From Caulobacter sp. (GTDB lineage Bacteria > Pseudomonadota > Alphaproteobacteria > Caulobacterales > Caulobacteraceae): a stretch of 32,137 nt of DNA. Of the stretch, positions 8,353-17,649 are shown in pieces (position 1 is the stretch's first letter; each line of letters begins with the position of its first letter). Under the pieces are notes generated by a model that was not told the origin of the DNA, did no database searches, and worked only from the letters and a program-made list of their open reading frames with translations. The position numbers and the translations under genes were made by a program. Location of the stretch: NCBI GenBank assembly GCA_028291265.1, contig JAQGIK010000026.1, positions 1 to 32,137 on the forward strand. Direction: 5' to 3'.

Positions 8353-8420
8353 GCCGGTGGGGACCCCCTCCACCACGCGCGTGCCGCGCGCGGTCCCCTC
8401 CCCCGAAAGGGGGAGGAACT
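8353..8420 (-). repeat. Double-hairpin repeat, copy c
   Basis: Read on the minus strand it starts AGTTCCTCCCCCT. Hairpin 2 is ACCGCGCGCG-GCA-CGCGCGTGGT (10 bp with one G-T wobble), with the same GGAGGGGGTCCCCACCGGC tail as copy b. It lies downstream of the aldehyde dehydrogenase in the sense direction, beyond that gene's terminator. Confidence 0.9.
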
Positions 8421-8435
8421 GTGCGCGGCGCATAG

Positions 8436-8468
8436 AAAAAGGGCCGCCCGGATTGCTCCGGACGGCCC
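8436..8468 (-). terminator. Rho-independent terminator of the aldehyde dehydrogenase gene
   Basis: GGGCCG (8441-8446) pairs with CGGCCC (8463-8468) and CCGGA with TCCGG, around a TTGC loop. A run of five A at 8436-8440 gives a U tract in the minus-strand transcript. It lies 24 bases after the stop codon. Confidence 0.85.
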
Positions 8469-8491
8469 CTGTTCGCTTCAGAACGTGAGCC

Positions 8492-9931
8492 CTACTCCGC
8501 CGCCACCGGCGCCGAGTAACCGAGCACGGCCTTGGTTTCGAGGAACTCGCCGAAGGCGTGGTCGCCCCACTCCCTGCCGTTGCCGCTCATCTTGTAGCCG
8601 CCGAAGGGGGCCATCATGTCGGGGGCGGCGCTGTTGATGTTGACCTGGCCGGCGCGGAGCTTCCTGGCCACGGCCTTGATCTTTTCCGGGTCGGTGCCGC
8701 TGATGTAGGCGGCGAGGCCGTACTCGGTGTCGTTGCCGACCCGGACCGCCTCGTCGACCGTGTCGTAGCCGAGGATGGAGACCACCGGGCCGAAGATCTC
8801 TTCCTTGGCGATGCTCATCTCGTTGGTGACGTTGGCGAAGACGGTAGGCTTCACATAGTAGCCCTTGTCCAGGCCGTCCGGCAGGCCGACGCCGCCCGAG
8901 ACCAGGGTCGCGCCCTCGTCGATGCCCTTCTGGATCAGGGTCTGGATCTTCTTCCACTGAATCTCGGAGACCACCGGGCCCATCTTGGAGTTGCCGTTGG
9001 GGTCGCCGACGGTGTGGGCCTCGGCGGTCGCCTTGGCGATGGCGATGACCTCGTCCATCTTGCCCTGCGGCACCAGCATGCGGGTGGGCGCATTGCAGCT
9101 TTGCCCTGAGTTCATCATCACCGAGCCGACGCCGCCGGCGATGGCCTTGGCGAAATCGGCGTCTTCCAGGATGATGTTGGGCGACTTGCCGCCCAGTTCC
9201 TGGTGCACGCGCTTGACGGTCGGGGCGGCGTTCTTGGCCACCTCGATGCCGGCGCGGGTCGAGCCGGTGAAGCTGACCATGTCGACGCCCGGATGGCTGG
9301 AGATGGCGGCGCCGACGGTGGGCCCGTCGCCGTTGACCATGTTGAACACCCCGGCCGGGACGCCGGCGGCGTGCAGGATCTCGGTCCAGATGTAGCCGCT
9401 GAACGGGGCCACTTCCGAGGGCTTCAGCACCATGGTGCAGCCCGTCGCCAGGGCCGGGGCGACCTTGCAGGCGATCTGGTTGACCGGCCAGTTCCAGGGG
9501 GTGATGAAGCCGCAGACGCCGATCGGCTCTTTCACCAGGCGGGTGGTGCCGCGGTCTTCCTCGAACTTGTAGTCCTTGAGCACGGCGACGGCCGTCTGCA
9601 GGTGGCCGATGCCCATGGCCGCCTGGGCGCGTTGCGCCAGCCAGGACGGGGCGCCCATTTCCTCGGTGATGGCCTTGGCCATGTCCTCGTAGCGCTTCTG
9701 GTACTCGACGATGATGCGCTCGAGCAGCTCGACGCGCTCCTCGCGGGTGGTCTGGCTGTAGGTCTCGAAGGCGCGCTGGGCGGCCTTGACGGCGGCGTCG
9801 ACGTCGGCTTCCGAGCCCATCGAGATATGGCCGGCGACCTCTTCGTTGGCCGGGTTGATGACATCGAGGGTCTTCGGCGAGACCGGATCCACCCATTTGC
9901 CGTCGATGTAGAATTTCAGATAGTCGCGCAT
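8492..9931 (-). CDS. NAD(P)-dependent aldehyde dehydrogenase
   Basis: A 479-residue member of the ALDH superfamily, oxidising an aldehyde to an acid. Catalytic residues are visible: Asn147 in TPWNWP, Lys170 in LKPSE, Glu245 in QELGGKSPN and nucleophile Cys279 in SGQSCNAP. The length is normal. An upstream in-frame start at 9988 exists, but MRDYLKFYIDGKWV at 9931 has AGGGAG seven bases upstream and matches the usual family N-terminus. A strong terminator follows the gene. It diverges from the ABC transporter operon, with a palindromic operator candidate between them. The substrate is unknown; the nearby CoA ligases suggest a fatty or aromatic aldehyde. Confidence 0.93.
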   Translation of the reverse strand: MRDYLKFYIDGKWVDPVSPKTLDVINPANEEVAGHISMGSEADVDAAVKAAQRAFETYSQTTREERVELLERIIVEYQKRYEDMAKAITEEMGAPSWLAQRAQAAMGIGHLQTAVAVLKDYKFEEDRGTTRLVKEPIGVCGFITPWNWPVNQIACKVAPALATGCTMVLKPSEVAPFSGYIWTEILHAAGVPAGVFNMVNGDGPTVGAAISSHPGVDMVSFTGSTRAGIEVAKNAAPTVKRVHQELGGKSPNIILEDADFAKAIAGGVGSVMMNSGQSCNAPTRMLVPQGKMDEVIAIAKATAEAHTVGDPNGNSKMGPVVSEIQWKKIQTLIQKGIDEGATLVSGGVGLPDGLDKGYYVKPTVFANVTNEMSIAKEEIFGPVVSILGYDTVDEAVRVGNDTEYGLAAYISGTDPEKIKAVARKLRAGQVNINSAAPDMMAPFGGYKMSGNGREWGDHAFGEFLETKAVLGYSAPVAAE

Positions 9932-9986
9932 GGCTCGCTCCCTGGACCTTTTTGAAAGGCGTACGGCCGCTTGATGGGCCGCGTTC

Positions 9987-10006
9987 AAACGATAGTTTAG
10001 TTATCG
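9987..10006. promoter_or_regulatory. candidate operator between aldehyde dehydrogenase and ABC operon
   Basis: Two overlapping inverted repeats are seen, AAAC-GATA-GTTT (9987-9998) and CGATA-N7-TATCG (9990-10006), in the divergent intergenic region. The AAAC/GTTT form resembles TetR-family operators. It lies about 55 bases from the ALDH start and 90 from the ABC start. Confidence 0.4.
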
Positions 10007-10094
10007 CGGTTCATGTGGGGAAGGGGCTGGATGCGAATCCTAGCCAAACGGTGGCCGAGACCCTACCTGACAGCCTCAGACGCTGGGGAAGCCG

Positions 10095-11029
<935 letters not shown>

Positions 11030-11033
<4 letters not shown>

Positions 11034-11791
11034 ACATCCACGCCATCCGCGCCATCTACCTGTTCGAGATGCACCGGACCTTCCGGACGCTGATGCAGTC
11101 GATCGCCAGCCCGGTGCTGTCGACCAGCCTCTATTTCGTGGTCTTCGGCTCGGCCATCGGCGGGCGCATGGGCCAGATCGACGGGGTGCCCTACGGCGCC
11201 TACATCATCCCCGGCCTGTTGATGCTCAGCCTGCTGACCGAGAGCATCTCCAACGCCAGCTTCGGCATCTACATGCCCAAATGGAGCGGCACCATCTATG
11301 AGGTGCTGTCGGCCCCGATCAGCTGGTTCGAGGTGGTCTGCGGCTATGTCGGGGCGGCGGCGAGCAAGTCGATCCTGCTGGGGCTGATCATCCTGATCAC
11401 GGCGCGGTTCTTTGTGCCCTACGAGATCCAGCACCCGGTCTTCATGTTCGGCTTCCTGGTGCTGACCGCCTTCACCTTCAGCCTGTTCGGCTTCGTCATC
11501 GGGGTCTGGGCCGACGGCTTCGAGAAGCTGCAGATCATCCCCATGCTGGTGGTGACGCCGCTGACCTTCCTGGGGGGCAGCTTCTATTCGATCAGCATGC
11601 TGCCGCCGATCTGGCAGAAGATCACCCTGTTCAACCCCGTGGTCTATCTGGTCAGCGGTTTCCGCTGGAGCTTCTACGGGGTGTCGGACGTCGGGGTCGG
11701 GGTCAGCCTCGCGGCGACGATGGGGTTCATGGCGCTCTGTCTGGTGGCCATCTGGTGGATCTTCAGGACGGGGTATCGGCTGCGCGCATGA
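11030..11791 (+). CDS. ABC-2 type transporter permease (YadH-like)
   Basis: An inner-membrane permease of 253 residues with about six hydrophobic segments, for example [45 protein letters not shown] and [13 protein letters not shown]. The conserved loop of the ABC-2 family is seen as [20 protein letters not shown]. It forms the membrane half of an exporter with the upstream ATPase and overlaps it by four bases. Its own stop overlaps the next start as ATGA, so a third protein was meant to be translated with it. Confidence 0.92.
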
Positions 11792-12182
11792 CCTGGGCCC
11801 AGCGGATCGCAAGGGTCCGGTTCTGGTGGACCGACAACGGGGCGGCGTTCGGCGTTCCGGTTGCCGTCGTCGTCATCGGCGCAGTGATCTGATCGCCTTC
11901 CTCCTGCGGCCAAGAGCGACGGGTCCCGACCAGGAGATGGTCGGCCGAGTGATCTCGGAGGTGCCGCCGGCGGTCCCGCAGTATTACAATCAGGCGACCG
12001 TCCTGGTGGAACTGTCCGACGGCATGCGCCTGCAGCTGGACGTGCCGCCCACCCAGACCTGCCCGCCCGGGGCTGCGGCGGTGGTCACCCGCACGCCGAT
12101 CAAGGGCAGCCAGGTGCATTACCTCAAGTCCTGCACGACCGCCCCGCAGAAGAGCGATGACGGACCGCGCCAAGCCGGATAG
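11788..12182 (+). pseudogene. small membrane protein gene broken by a frameshift near 11888
   Basis: The ATG at 11788 overlaps the permease stop and encodes 34 residues, ending in a half membrane helix (FGVPVAVVVIGAVI), then TGA at 11890-11892. The next frame continues seamlessly with LIAFLLRPRATGPDQE and about 85 more residues (VPPAVPQYYNQATVLVELSDG, then a TCPPGAAAVV stretch) to a TAG at 12180. Removing two bases from GCAGTGATCTGATCGCC restores one protein of about 130 residues with a single helix (VVVIGAVLIAFLLRP) and a soluble C-terminal domain. It is either a true disruption or a sequencing error. I do not recognise the family. Confidence 0.6.
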
Positions 12183-12251
12183 GTTGCGGTCTTCTCCCAG
12201 CCCGCGAGCTTACCCCTGACCATTCCCCCGCCAGACCTGCGCCTGGAAGCC

Positions 12252-13151
12252 GTGCTGGAGTCGATCTCCGACGCCTTCTATGCGGTCAGCCCGGAGTGGA
12301 CCTACTTCATCTTCAACGGCGCGGCCGAGCAGTACTTCGGCGTTTCCCGTGACGAGGTGCTGGGCAAGAACATGTGGGAGGTCTTCCCGCAGGGGATCGG
12401 CACGCCCTTCGAAACCGTCTGCAAGCGGGCCATGGAGGGCCGCAAGGGCGCGGCCTTCGAGAGCCCGTCACGCTGGCGGCCCGACCGCTGGGTCGAGATC
12501 CGCATCACCCCGATGATCGACGGCGGCATCGGGGTGTCGCTGCACGACATCACCGAGCGGCGGAAGGCCGAGCAGGCGCGGGAACTGCTGGCCCGCGAGG
12601 TCGACCACCGCAGCCGCAACGCCCTGGCCGTGGTCCAGGCCATCGTGCGGCTGACCGAGGGTCCCGACCTGGAGAGCTACAAGGAGGCGGTGTTCGGGCG
12701 GGTCAACGCCCTGGCCCGGGCCCAGGGAGCGCTGGCCGACCGGCGCTGGGAGGGCGCGCCGCTGCAGGAACTGGTCGACGAGGCGATGACGGCGCTGGCG
12801 ACGCCGGACCGCTACAGCCTCGAGGGGCCGACCGTGCGGCTGAGCCCCGAGCAGACGCAGCCGGTCAGCATGCTGATCCATGAACTGGCGACCAACGCCA
12901 GCAAGTACGGCGGCCTGTCGACGCCACAGGGGCGGGTGGCCATCGCCTGGACCGTCGGCGAGACCGGGGCCATCGACCTGACCTGGCGCGAGAGCGGTGG
13001 GCCGGCGGTGACGGCGCCCGACAAGCCCGGCTTCGGCAGCCGGCTGATGACCCAGCTGTCGCGGCAGATGGCCGCTAGACTGTCTCAGGCGTGGGAGTCT
13101 TCGGGGCTGGTGGCAAATCTGGCGATCCCGGCCCCTCAGCCGAAAGGCTGA
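12252..13151 (+). CDS. PAS domain HWE-family sensor histidine kinase
   Basis: A soluble sensor kinase of about 299 residues. A PAS domain covers roughly 1-100 (ESISDAFYAVSPEWTYFIFN, ending ITERRKAE). The phosphoacceptor is His119 in LAREVDHRSRNALA, the N-box is HELATNASKYGGL and the WxE signature is LTWRESGG, as in HWE kinases. These often pair with stress-type or light-sensing regulators. The start is uncertain: GTG at 12252 is used, but the frame is open back to 12183 and residues encoded just upstream (DLRLEAV) look part of the PAS domain. It lies downstream of the ABC operon. Its last 77 bases overlap the convergent MATE gene. Confidence 0.85.
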   Translation: MLESISDAFYAVSPEWTYFIFNGAAEQYFGVSRDEVLGKNMWEVFPQGIGTPFETVCKRAMEGRKGAAFESPSRWRPDRWVEIRITPMIDGGIGVSLHDITERRKAEQARELLAREVDHRSRNALAVVQAIVRLTEGPDLESYKEAVFGRVNALARAQGALADRRWEGAPLQELVDEAMTALATPDRYSLEGPTVRLSPEQTQPVSMLIHELATNASKYGGLSTPQGRVAIAWTVGETGAIDLTWRESGGPAVTAPDKPGFGSRLMTQLSRQMAARLSQAWESSGLVANLAIPAPQPKG

Positions 13152-14634
13152 CGGTTTCCATCCCTTCCGGAAACTGGGCCCGGTCGCGCGGCAGGCCCTG
13201 ACCGGTGTCCGGCGGTTCGCCCATCGGCGGGCGGTCGTCGTCCAGCATATGGGCCTTCTTCCAGAGCCCGGCCCTGTAGTAGGCGCCCGACAGCGCCAGG
13301 GCGACGGCCGAGCCGAAGGCGAAGCTCCACCAGACCGCGTCCGGCCCCCAGATCGGCTCGAGGACGTAGGCGAAGGGGATGCGGACCAGGACGATGGACA
13401 GGGTCAGGATGATCAGCGGCGGCCAGACGTCGCCCGTGGCCCGCACGGTGGCGAACAGCACGATGGTCACGCCGAACGGAATGAAGGTCCAGACCACCAC
13501 CTGGTTGATGTGGGCGGCGATGGCGACGGCGGCGCTGTCGGTCGGCAGGAACAGGCCCAGCACCAGCGGCGCGGCGACGTAGAGCACCGCCACCATGGCC
13601 CCGGTCAGGATGATGTTGAAGGCGATGCCGGCGCGGGTGACGCGGGCCACCCGGTCCCAGAGGCCGGCGCCGACATTCTGGGCGGCCATCGAGGAGACGG
13701 CGGCGCCGATGGAGAGGGCCGGCATCTGGACATAGGTCCACAGCTGGGCGGCGACGCCGTAGGCGGCGGCGGTGCGCGAGCCGAAGGAATTGACCAGGCT
13801 CATGACGATCAGGGCCGAGGCCGAGATGATGATCATCTGCAGGCCCATCGGCAGGCCCTTGCCGACCAGGGTGCGGATCAAGCCGGGATCGAGCCGCAGG
13901 TAGGCGAGGTCGGGGCCGACCAGGCGCAGGGGATGCTTGCGGGCATAGAGCAGGATGACCAGGGCGATGAGGCTGATCCCCTGGCTGATCAGGGTGGCCA
14001 TGGCGGCGCCGGCGATGCCCATCTGCGGGAAGGGGCCGAGGCCGAGGATCAGCACCGGGTTGAACCCCATGTCGAGGCTGACGGCCAGGATGCTGAACAG
14101 GAAGGGCGTGCGGCTGTCCCCGGCCCCGCGCAGCAGGGTCATGACCAGGGTCGAGAAGTTCATCAGCGGCAGGGCCAGGAAGATAACCTGCAGGTAGGCG
14201 CCGGCCAGCGGCAGGACGTCGTGCGGCGTGCCCATGGCGGCGAGGATGGCGTCGGTCCCCAGCCAGCCGCCGACCGCGAACAGCACCGAGATGATGCTGA
14301 AGAAGGCGACGCTGGTCCCGACCGCCCGCTTGGCCATGACCATGTCGCGGCGGCCCATCGACTGGCCGACGACGATGGTCGCCGCCATGCCGACGCCGAA
14401 CACCGTCCCGAGCAGCAGGAAGAGCACGAGGTTGGCGTTGGAGGTCGCGGCCAGCGCCGCCTCCCCCAGGAAGCGGCCGACCCAGACCGAGTTGATCGAG
14501 GCGTTCAGCGACTGCAGGACGCTGGTGCCCAGCACCGGCAGGGCGAAGGCGGCCAGGGTGCGGGCGATCGGGCCCTGGGTCAGGTCCCGCGTGCGGCCCT
14601 GGCCCGGGCCTTCAAAGGGCGGGGACTCATCCAT
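13075..14634 (-). CDS. MATE family efflux transporter
   Basis: A 519-residue inner-membrane antiporter expected to export drugs or metabolites using an H+ or Na+ gradient. About twelve hydrophobic segments are seen as two similar halves. Each half opens with a family-like stretch (ALPVLGTSVLQSLNASINSVWVG, and GLPMGLQMIIISASALIVMS). A cytosolic Pro-rich tail of about 60 residues (from DDDRPPMGEPPDT) extends beyond the usual end, and its coding sequence overlaps the 3' end of the HWE kinase gene by 77 bases. The start at 14634 has only a weak GGGACT upstream. The substrate is unknown. Confidence 0.92.
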   Translation of the reverse strand: MDESPPFEGPGQGRTRDLTQGPIARTLAAFALPVLGTSVLQSLNASINSVWVGRFLGEAALAATSNANLVLFLLLGTVFGVGMAATIVVGQSMGRRDMVMAKRAVGTSVAFFSIISVLFAVGGWLGTDAILAAMGTPHDVLPLAGAYLQVIFLALPLMNFSTLVMTLLRGAGDSRTPFLFSILAVSLDMGFNPVLILGLGPFPQMGIAGAAMATLISQGISLIALVILLYARKHPLRLVGPDLAYLRLDPGLIRTLVGKGLPMGLQMIIISASALIVMSLVNSFGSRTAAAYGVAAQLWTYVQMPALSIGAAVSSMAAQNVGAGLWDRVARVTRAGIAFNIILTGAMVAVLYVAAPLVLGLFLPTDSAAVAIAAHINQVVVWTFIPFGVTIVLFATVRATGDVWPPLIILTLSIVLVRIPFAYVLEPIWGPDAVWWSFAFGSAVALALSGAYYRAGLWKKAHMLDDDRPPMGEPPDTGQGLPRDRAQFPEGMETVSLSAEGPGSPDLPPAPKTPTPETV

Positions 14635-14679
14635 GAGTCCCAGCCTAACGCATCATCGAAGGATTGGTATGCCCCCGAC

Positions 14680-15447
14680 TTACCCGTTGGCGCTGGTCGC
14701 CTTGACCTTGATGGTCCTGGCCACGATCAGGGTCTCGGCGTTGAGGTGCTCGCCCGACTTCATGACCTCCAGGTGCACATGGTCGGTGATGCCCGGGTAG
14801 TGGGACTGCAGGCTGGCCACGGTGCCGATGGTCTCGCCCAGCCGCACGGCCTGGCCGACCGCGACGCCGGGGTCGACGTAGAAGGCGCGGGCGACATAGC
14901 CGATGGCCGGGTTGGTGATCTCGACGAACTTCAGCGAGGTGTCGCCTCCGTAGGCGTAGCCGATCTTGGTGACGAAGCCGCTGATCGGGGCGGCGACGGC
15001 CTGGTCGGCCTCGGCCCTGTAGTCGACGCCTTCGTGGTGGCGCGAGCCGCCGTCGCGGGAGGCGCCGAACTCGCCATAGCCGAAGGCGTCGTGGAGACGC
15101 GGGGCCTGGCCGGTCGGGTTGACGAAGTCGCCGGCCCCGTCGCCGTCGATGTCGAGGCCGTTCCAGACGATCTTGCTGACCATCGGGGCGGGCAGATTGG
15201 CTTTCGGGTTCACCGCCTTGATCAGGCGGGCCATCGGACTCTGGCCGGCGGCGCCCTGGGGGATCGGACCACCGGCCACGGCGAGGGCGGCGACCGGGGT
15301 GAACACGAGCACGAGCCCGACCGTCTGGGCCAGCGCCGAGCGCCAGCCCTTCCATGTTTTACGCTGCACTGTTTGACCAATTCTCTGGGGAGGGGAGGAT
15401 GATGCAAGGCGGCTTATAACCTCAAAATGAGGCGCCCGCCGGGCCAC
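14680..15447 (-). CDS. M23 (LytM-type) metallopeptidase, exported
   Basis: A zinc-dependent peptidoglycan endopeptidase candidate. Zn ligands are visible as HHEGVDY (HxxxD) and DHVHLEV (HxH), with GDTSLKFVEITNP and the GxxIGTV strand as in M23 domains. A membrane anchor or signal (SALAQTVGLVLVFTPVAALAVAGG) precedes a spacer region with DIDGDGAGDF. The start is uncertain: GTG at 15447 opens the frame, while GTG at 15369 would place the hydrophobic segment nearer the N-terminus; neither has a good ribosome site. It lies between the lipoprotein and MATE genes on the minus strand. Confidence 0.85.
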   Translation of the reverse strand: MARRAPHFEVISRLASSSPPQRIGQTVQRKTWKGWRSALAQTVGLVLVFTPVAALAVAGGPIPQGAAGQSPMARLIKAVNPKANLPAPMVSKIVWNGLDIDGDGAGDFVNPTGQAPRLHDAFGYGEFGASRDGGSRHHEGVDYRAEADQAVAAPISGFVTKIGYAYGGDTSLKFVEITNPAIGYVARAFYVDPGVAVGQAVRLGETIGTVASLQSHYPGITDHVHLEVMKSGEHLNAETLIVARTIKVKATSANG

Positions 15448-15489
15448 ATTGTTGCGACCTAACGCCGCTTTTCGAATGTTGTCAGAGGG

Positions 15490-15897
15490 TTAGTCGGGGG
15501 TCGAGGTTCTGTCCTCGAGGTCGCCGACATGCAGGATGGTCACCCCGGCGACACTGGCATGGGTGTCGAACAGGCGGGCGGAGGGATGGTGGCGCACGAC
15601 CAGCTGGTCGGCGGCGGTCCAACCCAGATCGATGTCCGGCCCGCCCCAGGCGGCGGCCGGCGCCTTGCCGTGATCGTCGTCTGCGATCAGCACATTGCCG
15701 GCGCCATCGGCCTTCGCGCCGCGCCGGACGATCGACACCTGGCTGGAAAAGCCGGTCGTTGCACCGCAGCTGCGCTCGAACAGCACCGCGTCGTGGCGGC
15801 CATCGGGCGCGGTCATGCGGGCGACCTCGGCGTTGTCACAGAGCGGGGCCTGCGAACAGCCGGCCAGCAGCAGAGCGAGCGGAAGAAGCCCCCTCAC
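15490..15897 (-). CDS. small putative lipoprotein
   Basis: A 135-residue protein of unknown function with a lipobox (LLPLALLLAGC), so likely lipidated at Cys14 and anchored in the envelope. Further cysteines (LCDNAE and RSCGATTG) could form a disulfide. The GTG start overlaps the stop of the SMP-30 gene as GTGA, so translation is coupled. The pattern SCGATTGFSSQVSIV followed by a DDDHG stretch recurs in small uncharacterised proteobacterial proteins as far as I recall. Confidence 0.7.
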   Translation of the reverse strand: MRGLLPLALLLAGCSQAPLCDNAEVARMTAPDGRHDAVLFERSCGATTGFSSQVSIVRRGAKADGAGNVLIADDDHGKAPAAAWGGPDIDLGWTAADQLVVRHHPSARLFDTHASVAGVTILHVGDLEDRTSTPD

Positions 15898-16841
15898 CGC
15901 TGGTGGATCATGGCGAGGCCGGGCACCGGGCTGCAGGCCTTGAGCACGTAGTCGGCGCGGATCGAGCCGATGTAGAGGTCACGCAGGTCGTCGCCGCCCC
16001 AACTCACGTTGGTCGGGTGGTTGATCAGCACGCCCGAGGGGTCGTGGCAGACGGTCTCGACATGGCCGGACGGGCTGATGGCGACCACCTTGTTGGCGGC
16101 CGGCAGGCAGACCCAGAGGTTGCCCTCGGCGTCCATGCCGACGCCATCGGTGTAGCCGAGGTCGTCATGATGCTGGGCGGCGGCCGCGGCGGCGACGACG
16201 TCGTCGTTCGGGCCCATCAGCCGGCCGAGGATGGGGCCATAGCGGCGGCCGGGGCCCAGCTTGCCGCCGGGCTGGATGTCGAAGGCCATGACGTCGGCGC
16301 CGCTGGTCTGGGCGCAGTACAGGGTCTTGTCGTCGGCGCTGAGCGCCATGCCGTTGGGAAATTTCAGGCCCTCGGCGACGATGTCGCTACTGCCGTCCGG
16401 ACGCAGCACGAAGATGAAGCCGTCGGTGCGGCCGTCGAGCGCCTGGGGCCAGGTCTCGGCATGGGTGGAGTTGGCGCACCAGATGTTGCCGGCCCGGTCC
16501 ATGACCGGATAGTTGGCGCTGGTCAGCCGCTTGCCGCCGACCTCGGCCAGCAGGGTTTCGTGCAGGCCGGTGGCGGGGTCGAAGCGCTGGAGGGGGCCTT
16601 CGACGCCGTCGTAGATGCCGAAGTTGGCGATCAGGATGCGGCCCTGGGGATCCATGTTGATGCCGTTGGGGGCGCCGCCGGCCGGGCCGAGGCGGGTGAA
16701 GCTGCCGTCGGCATGGATCTCGGCCACCGCGCACTGGTGGTCGGAGGCGAAGACGCGCCCGTCCTTGCCGACCACCACATCCTCGGGCCGGTCGATGCCG
16801 ACCGCGATCTTCGAAAAGGCCGAGGTTGCGATCCAGGACAT
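15894..16841 (-). CDS. SMP-30/gluconolactonase family protein
   Basis: A 315-residue six-bladed propeller of the SMP-30/gluconolactonase/LRE group, typically a metal-dependent lactonase. Candidate metal ligands are Glu20 (RPEDVV), Asn in FPNGMALS and Asp in YTDGVGMD. The start at 16841 (MSWIATSAFSK) has AGGGAG eight bases upstream and is preferred over an in-frame ATG at 16895, whose extension is charged and touches a repeat. It is coupled to the lipoprotein gene. The substrate, possibly a sugar or other lactone, is not predictable. Confidence 0.88.
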   Translation of the reverse strand: MSWIATSAFSKIAVGIDRPEDVVVGKDGRVFASDHQCAVAEIHADGSFTRLGPAGGAPNGINMDPQGRILIANFGIYDGVEGPLQRFDPATGLHETLLAEVGGKRLTSANYPVMDRAGNIWCANSTHAETWPQALDGRTDGFIFVLRPDGSSDIVAEGLKFPNGMALSADDKTLYCAQTSGADVMAFDIQPGGKLGPGRRYGPILGRLMGPNDDVVAAAAAAQHHDDLGYTDGVGMDAEGNLWVCLPAANKVVAISPSGHVETVCHDPSGVLINHPTNVSWGGDDLRDLYIGSIRADYVLKACSPVPGLAMIHQR

Positions 16842-16895
16842 GGCGGGTCTCCCTGATTTTCGATGAGTAAAGCGCGCCGAAGCGTCCGGCGGCAA

Positions 16896-16960
16896 CTCTC
16901 CCCCCGCGAAGTGGGGGGAGGACAGGTTTCGAGCGTGAGCGAGAAACCAGGAGGCGGGCC
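16896..16960 (+). repeat. Double-hairpin repeat, copy d1
   Basis: Hairpin 1 is CTCTCCCCCC...GGGGGGAG. Hairpin 2 has arms GGTTTC/GAAACC, and the tail is GGAGGCGGG. The layout matches copies b/c with a different sequence, making it a related subfamily. It is tail-to-tail with d2. Confidence 0.8.
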
Positions 16961-16994
16961 CCGCCGGCGGTGGACCGCCAATCCCCTGACAGAC

Positions 16995-17060
16995 TTGCCC
17001 CCCTCCTGCTCTGTCGCTTGGAGCTCCAGAGCGGTCCTCCCCCGCAGAGCGGGGGGAGAG
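16995..17060 (-). repeat. Double-hairpin repeat, copy d2
   Basis: Read on the minus strand: CTCTCCCCCCGC...GCGGGGGAGG, then hairpin 2 with arms GCTCTG/CAGAGC, then GGAGGGGGGC. It lies 22 bases after the Nudix stop codon in the sense direction. Together d1 and d2 form a 165-bp imperfect inverted repeat. Confidence 0.8.
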
Positions 17061-17082
17061 CTTGTATTGCGGCTCCTCGCTC

Positions 17083-17553
17083 CTACCAGAGCGAAGCCAG
17101 ATCCGCCCCCTGCAACGCCTCCTCGATCCGTCGGCGATGCCCAGGCCGCAGGCCTTCCGGCAGGGCGTCCGGGCTGAACCAGCCGACCTGGACGATCTCG
17201 CCCCGCGACGTCGCCGGGCAGGGTTCCCAGGCCGGGCAGAGGTAGGTGAGGACGTGGTCGCCCGGATGATGGGCGTGGTTGGAGTGGATCGACAGCAGTT
17301 TCGGCGGGCCGGTCAGGCGCACGCCGGCCTCCTCGACCAGTTCGCGGGCCAGGGCGGTCTCGGCGGTCTCGGCCTTTTCGACGCCGCCGCCGGGCAGGTG
17401 CCAGCCATCGACATAGGTGTGCTCGATGAGGAGGACGCGGCCCTCGCCGTCCAGGACGATGCCGCGCACTCCCAGGGTCAGGCCGCGCACCAGCTTGAAC
17501 CAGGCGAAGACGAAGGGGCGGGCGAAGGGTTCGACGGCGCGGCGCCAGAGCAT
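17083..17553 (-). CDS. Nudix hydrolase
   Basis: A 156-residue pyrophosphohydrolase of nucleoside-diphosphate-linked substrates. The full Nudix box is present as GGVEKAETAETALARELVEEAGV split over two strands (G-x5-E-x7-REUxEExGU). The preceding strand is GVRGIVLDGEGRVLLIEHTY. The start is the ATG at 17553, which gives the normal domain size. Longer open frames run into the divergent micro-ORF and are acid-rich shadow sequence. No strong ribosome site is seen. The substrate is unknown. Confidence 0.88.
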   Translation of the reverse strand: MLWRRAVEPFARPFVFAWFKLVRGLTLGVRGIVLDGEGRVLLIEHTYVDGWHLPGGGVEKAETAETALARELVEEAGVRLTGPPKLLSIHSNHAHHPGDHVLTYLCPAWEPCPATSRGEIVQVGWFSPDALPEGLRPGHRRRIEEALQGADLASLW

Positions 17554-17592
17554 GGAGCCAGCTTGGGCCAGGGCGACGCTGCGTGCAATCGC

Positions 17593-17621
17593 TTGCCCCG
17601 CGGTGTTGGCGGCGCTAGACC
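17593..17621 (+). promoter_or_regulatory. candidate housekeeping (Caulobacter-type) promoter
   Basis: TTGCCCC (17593-17599) and GCTAGACC (17614-17621) are 14 bases apart, close to the Caulobacter housekeeping consensus (TTGACGS, N10-14, GCTANAWC). It would start transcription about 25 bases before the micro-ORF at 17650. Confidence 0.45.
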
Positions 17622-17649
17622 GCCGCAACGGATTTTCGGAGCCAAAGTC

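Noticed and set aside
11826..12182. Independent gene starting at 11826
   Set aside because: Its first 20 residues are Arg-rich shadow sequence; the real N-terminus is in the frame of 11788.
13249..15402. Very long plus-strand open frame opposite the MATE and M23 genes
   Set aside because: Gly/Asp/Gln/Arg-rich sequence with no domain or ribosome site; an artefact of high GC opposite real genes.
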